NCBI GenBank assembly: GCA_027625915.1
Contig: JANTQA010000020.1
Span: 1,798,001 to 1,862,000, forward strand
Source: Anaeramoeba flamelloides
Lineage: Eukaryota; Metamonada; Anaeramoebidae
Length of the DNA stretch: 64,000 nucleotides
Direction: 5' to 3'
The notes beneath the pieces were generated by a model, which was given only the letters and a program-made list of their open reading frames with translations, ran no database searches and was not told the DNA's origin. Positions within the stretch are counted from its first letter, which is position 1, and every line of letters starts with the position of its first letter. The translations under genes and the position numbers were made by a program. Shown here piece by piece: positions 59,156 through 64,000 of the stretch.

Positions 59156-62100
59156 TTTCATAATATTATTCTAGAAGAAAATTTAAAAGAAGAAATAATA
59201 ATTTCAAAAGAAATTTTAGAATACAAAACTTTTTGTGAATCGCTTCTTTTTCTTATTTACAAATTTTTTTCTAATTATTTTCAATATCAAATACAACCTG
59301 ACTTTGGATTTAATTATAATAAGATTTCATCCAAAATTATTCAAATTCTGCAAGTTTTAATTTCTTATAATCAATTATTTCCAATCACAACAACTATGAA
59401 CAATTTATTAAAAAAATATTTAAAATTAATTCAATTATTAATCAAAACAAACAATTTGCAAATTAATGAACAAATTAGTTTAATTAATACCATTAAAACA
59501 CCATTTTTCAAAAAACAAATTTCAAAAAAATATCGATTTGAAAATCAAAACACAATAATGAAAATGAAAATTAATGGTTTGCATCTCCAAAAACAAAAAA
59601 AATTTCAATTTAAAATCCAAATGTTAATATTGAAAACAATTATTTTAATGCATGCACATTCTTCTCAATCTAAAATGAAAATTCAAATATTTGATCAATT
59701 TCAATCTAACTTTTTTACAAATTTAATTTTTGAAATAATAATAAATTTCTATAATCCTGATTTATATTCAAAATATAATAAAAAATGGAATTCAAAAAAA
59801 AATAACAAAGATAAAGTAATAAAAATAGTAAAAAATAAAGATCAAGAAAAAGAAAAAACAAATGAAAATGAAAACTCAAACGAAAGGGGGGAAACAAATG
59901 AAAAGGAAACAAGAAAGGAAAAGAAATATAAACAAAATGAAGTAATCACTAACGATGATGTAATGAAAAATGAATATAAATTTTATTTAGAAAATTCTGT
60001 GAATGGAAATGAAAATAAAAAACAATTTAGTAAAATTGAAAAATATTTAAAAAAAATATATTTTACCTTAACAAAAATATGTTCTATTAGTTTAGAAAAT
60101 TCCAATCACCATTTAAGAGAATTAATTTTACAATCATTTCTTAATTTATTTAAAACGCAATACTTCAATGAGGAATATAAAAATATTATTATTTTTTTTT
60201 TTCAAAATTATCCACCATTTCTTCAATATTATACCTTAAAAGTATTGAATTTTTATACAGTTTTACCCCAAGATTTATTATTTTTCCAAAAAGAAAAAAT
60301 ATGGAAAATTATTTTTTCAAAGCTTTTTAATACAAAATTATTATTAAAATGTTCATTTAATAACGATAACAAAAACGATAACTATGAGATATTTAAAGAA
60401 ATAAAGCGTTATTTTCTTCGTTTATTTGATCAAATTTGTTTTAATAAAATTGAATTAATAAATAAAAATAAAAAAGGCAAAATCAATAATTTGCAAAAGG
60501 AAATTATAATATTATTACAATTATTAATTTTTTGTACTTCAAAATTAAACTTTCAATTAATGGATTTAATTATTAATAAATTTATAAATTTAATTAAATT
60601 CAAACCAAATATCATAATTCCAATAATATGGGATGTTGAAGGGTTCAATATAATTTCCCAGACATTTAATAAGCTACAAAATTTATATGAAAAAACTTTA
60701 TTAGAAACGTCCATTAAAAACATATCTAAAAACAGCGACGGTTATGACGATTATAATAATAATAATCATATTATTTTGATAAACAAATCAAGATCAGTAA
60801 TTTTATCATTATTTATTAATGGTATATTAAAAAGTAATTTTTTATCAAAAGATAATTATAAAAATCAACTCAGTGAAAAGATTTTAAATTTATTTATCTT
60901 TAATAACAATTATAATCCACAAATTATAACAAAGATAAAAGAAATTTTGAAATCTTTTACAAATATAAAAATAATAGATATACATTTTTTTAAAAAATTA
61001 TTTCTTTTAATTGATTTTGAATATGATAACTATAACAGAAATGTTAATAAAAATGAAGAGACCAAAAATAAAAATGATGACGATGATGATGACGATAACA
61101 ATAATAATAATAATAATAATGATGATGATGATGAAAAGAATATGAAGAATATTAAAATAAATTATAAAAAGCAAACTGTAAATAATTTATTTATTTTATT
61201 AAATATGTTATTTGAAATTATCAAATATAATCCTACTACATGTTTTGAATATGTTTGCCATGAATCAATAATTGAACGGTTTAAAAATTTACTAATGTTT
61301 AAAGAATTAATACCAATAATACTTAAATCTTTAAAATATTTTTTTATCATTAATGATGATTTTTTAAAATATTTTGTAATTTATTATAATTTTTTAGACT
61401 TTGAAAAATATTTATTACCATATTCCTATCAAATTTATGATTTGTTATTTGAAATTATGATAAAATCGAAAAACGAATTTAATGTACAAAAAAAAAATTA
61501 TATTTTCATTCCCGAAATCATTCCATTAATTTTTTCAATTTATTATAAAACCAACCAAAAAAAATTTGAAGAATTATTAACCATTTTTCAAATTCTTTGT
61601 AAAAATAATAAATTTAATTGCTATTCTTGTTCAAAAATCAATTTAATTAAAATTTTGATAACTTATTTAGATGATAATAGTAATCATAAAATGGATAATA
61701 AACTAGTAATTAAAAATGCAATTAAATTAGTAAAAACAATATTTAAAAATTCATCTAATATTGGAGATTTAAAATTAATAATTAAATTATTTCAAAATCA
61801 GAAAAATAATTTTATTCGGCCTTTTTATTGGGACAATTTATTAAATTATTTTGGAAAATTAATGAATCGGCAAATAGAAAAGAAAAAGAAAAAAAATTCT
61901 CCAAATTCAATATTTAATTTTATTCAACAAGATTCATATTTAAAACTGCCCTCGATTTTAAATTTGGAAATAAAAAAATTCAGTTTGATAACATTTATAA
62001 ACTTTGGGGGGGGAGCATCGAAAAAATTAATAAAGAACGAATACACGATTTTGAGTTTTTATAATACAAATCAAAAAATTGGGTTTGAATTGGCCATTTC

Positions 62101-62499
62101 AATACAATTAAATAAATTCATATTCAAAATATATAATGAAAAGAAAATTCAAAAAAGGGAATTGTTTCTTGATGACCCTTTAAAAGAAAATAAATGGTAC
62201 CATTTGGCACTCACGAAAAAAAATAAACAATTAAATTCTCAAAAGATTTTTATCAAAATCTTTATTAATGACGATATTGAATTAATGGAAAGTTTTGATT
62301 GTTTTCCAAAAAAAAAAAAATTATTGTTTAGTAAAAATAGGATTGGGTCATCCATTAAAAATAAAGGAAATTGCTTTTTTGGACAAATGTCAACAATTTA
62401 TCTTTTTAAAAAATTTTTAAAAAAGAAAAATGTTTTGAGATTTTTTGGATATAATATTCAAAACACCTATACTAAGAAGAATGATACTAATACTGTCAC

Positions 62500-62533
<34 letters not shown>

Positions 62534-62535
62534 CC

Positions 62536-62572
<37 letters not shown>

Positions 62573-64000
62573 CCTAAAAATAATAAAAAGAACACTAAAA
62601 ATAATAAAAATAACACTAAAAAAAATCAAAATAACACTAAAAATAATCAAAATAAGCAAAAAAATAAAGGTGGTGGGAAAATAGATTATATAGAACAAAA
62701 AAATGATGAATTTGATGGATTTTCTTTTATTAAGGTTATTGATAAACCTGATGAAATTTCAACTGATAATGAAAATATGGAATCAGCTTTAACAAGTGAA
62801 AACGAATCACAATTTTCTCAAGATTTTCCTGAGAACTATGAAAATTTTGAAATTATTGACAATTATAAAATGAATTATACAAATTATTATTTCAATAATT
62901 ATAATAGCAACAACACAAACAACACTAATAATAACTCCAATACTAACAAAAAAATCAATACTTTCAAGGAACATAATAATAATGAAAATAAACAAAACAA
63001 AATTGTTTATGAATTTTCTAAATTATTGTTTAATAACGATGATGATAATTATAATAAAAATAATTATAATATTATTAACAATTTGTTGAAAAAATCAATC
63101 TTCATTTACACACCTTTATCTTCTGACGCAAATTCGTGTTTTAATGAGAATCAATATTATAAAAAAAACAGTAAATGCATTATAAACAAAGTAAATATAG
63201 TCAATGAAAAGAGATTCAATGATATACTATATCTTTTAGGCGGGTCCAAACTTTTTTTACCGTTGATTTTACAACTTGATCTTCCTAAAGAATCAATCAA
63301 ATTAAATTTTCAATTAAAATTTAAAAATAATAAACAAAATATTAAGATTGTAAATAATAACAATAGTAGTAGTACTAGTACTAGTAGTAAAATTAATCAG
63401 AATCATAATAATCAATTAAATGATATTGAAAGGGTACAAAAGGACCACAATGATAATCAACTTTCTAAAATTTTTCAATTGATTACAAATTATATAATGA
63501 TTAATCCAGAATACAAAAAAAAATTTTTTAAAATATCTGGTTTTGAAATTATAAACAAATTAATCTGTCAAATTAATCCTATTTATATCAATATGAACTT
63601 TATTTCAACTTTGGAAAATTTTATTTTAAAAATTAAAAGTAAGTTTACTTTAAAATTATTTATTAAATCATTTATCTTCAATTATAAAATGTGGATTTAT
63701 TGTAGTTATGAAATTCAAGAACATTTTTTAACCAAAATTTTAAATAGAATATTTATTTTAAATAAGGGAGAATCGAAAACCCCACTATTGACATTTTATG
63801 ATTTATACAATTTATTGACAGAATACTTTTGGATTAAATATGAAAAAAAGTCTCTTGGTAAATCAAAAAAGATTAAAAAAAAATATAAAAATATTTTCAA
63901 AATAAAATATCAAAAAAATAGACCGTCAAATGAAGAAATTAAAAAATTAAGAAAAATAATTTTACAGTTTATTAATAAATTATTTTTTGAAATTCAAATT
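59156..64000 (+). CDS. BEACH-family giant protein, N-terminal half (partial)
   Basis: One uninterrupted frame of about 1,615 codons that leaves the window open. An in-frame TAG ends at 59155, so the exon starts at that acceptor (phase 0) or at the one ending 59174 (phase 1). The bulk is a long helical repeat region typical of BEACH proteins, with Asn/Asp loops. Around 61950-62460 is a ConA-like domain: YTILSFYNTNQKIGFELAIS, ENKWYHLALTKKN, RIGSSIKN and CFFGQMSTIYLFKKFL. After an Asn-rich linker, ILYLLGGSKLFLPLILQLDL fits the armadillo-like block that follows it in neurobeachin/LRBA/ALFY-type proteins. The PH, BEACH and WD40 parts should lie beyond the right edge. BEACH proteins act in vesicle traffic and autophagy. 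Which subfamily it is cannot be told. Confidence 0.8.
62498..62575 (+). repeat. Coding microsatellite (AAT)n
   Basis: AAT repeats encoding poly-Asn with a few Pro interruptions, in the linker after the ConA-like domain. Read in other frames it makes poly-Ile and poly-Tyr/Leu-like open frames that are not genes. Confidence 0.95.

Noticed and set aside
1-64000. CRISPR arrays, bacterial operons, rRNA genes
   Set aside because: None seen. Repeats lack regular spacers, and the genes have spliceosomal introns.

Overview
The window is very AT-rich eukaryotic nuclear DNA from a protist. The reasons are GT-AG introns whose phases match across exons, a standard code (TAA and TAG stops), Asn- and Lys-rich low-complexity protein segments, and signalling proteins with mixed domains (RGS boxes, Ras-like GTPase, alpha-kinase, RCC1-BTB, BEACH). 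This gene style fits amoeboid protists with large Ras/RGS/RCC1-BTB repertoires. My best guess is Anaeramoebae, but other AT-rich amoebae are not excluded.

Layout. (1) 1-5085, minus: N-terminal part of a probable SPT6 transcription elongation factor running off the left edge, with a 4.0 kb intron. (2) 5086-10432: intergenic, with old repeats, a small inverted-repeat element and a decayed coding-like stretch. (3) 10433-11905, plus: basic, coiled-coil protein of unknown function. (4) 15082-20571, plus: RGS-DUF547 protein whose RGS box is split by a 3.4 kb intron; its first exon is not identified. (5) 21083-24454, minus: single-exon coiled-coil / vWA-like / alpha-kinase protein (VwkA-like) that lacks key catalytic residues. 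(6) 27317-38883, minus: a seven-exon gene for a 1,596-residue protein with an apparent order of PH-like, CARMIL-type leucine-rich repeats, ankyrin repeats, Ras-like GTPase and RGS. (7) 43866-45882, plus: RCC1-repeat protein with two BTB domains. (8) 53688-54687, plus: two exons that may be the start of the next gene. (9) 59156-64000, plus: one very long exon of a BEACH-family giant protein (ConA-like domain visible), running off the right edge.

The genes do not form an operon. Three neighbouring genes (4, 5, 6) nevertheless encode G-protein or kinase signalling proteins, and two of them carry RGS boxes. The most unusual object is gene 6, which joins a CARMIL-like front end to a GTPase and an RGS domain.

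Between and inside genes, the DNA is filled with diverged dispersed repeats, named A to H here. The same families occur in intergenic DNA and in introns of 2.8-4.5 kb, while other introns in the same genes are 76-231 bp. Recent-looking small elements include a 196-bp Tc1/mariner-type MITE flanked by TA, a fold-back element inserted into one copy of repeat C, and a 0.9 kb inverted-repeat element inside an intron. All exon joins were read by eye from splice signals and reading phase; transcript data are not available.
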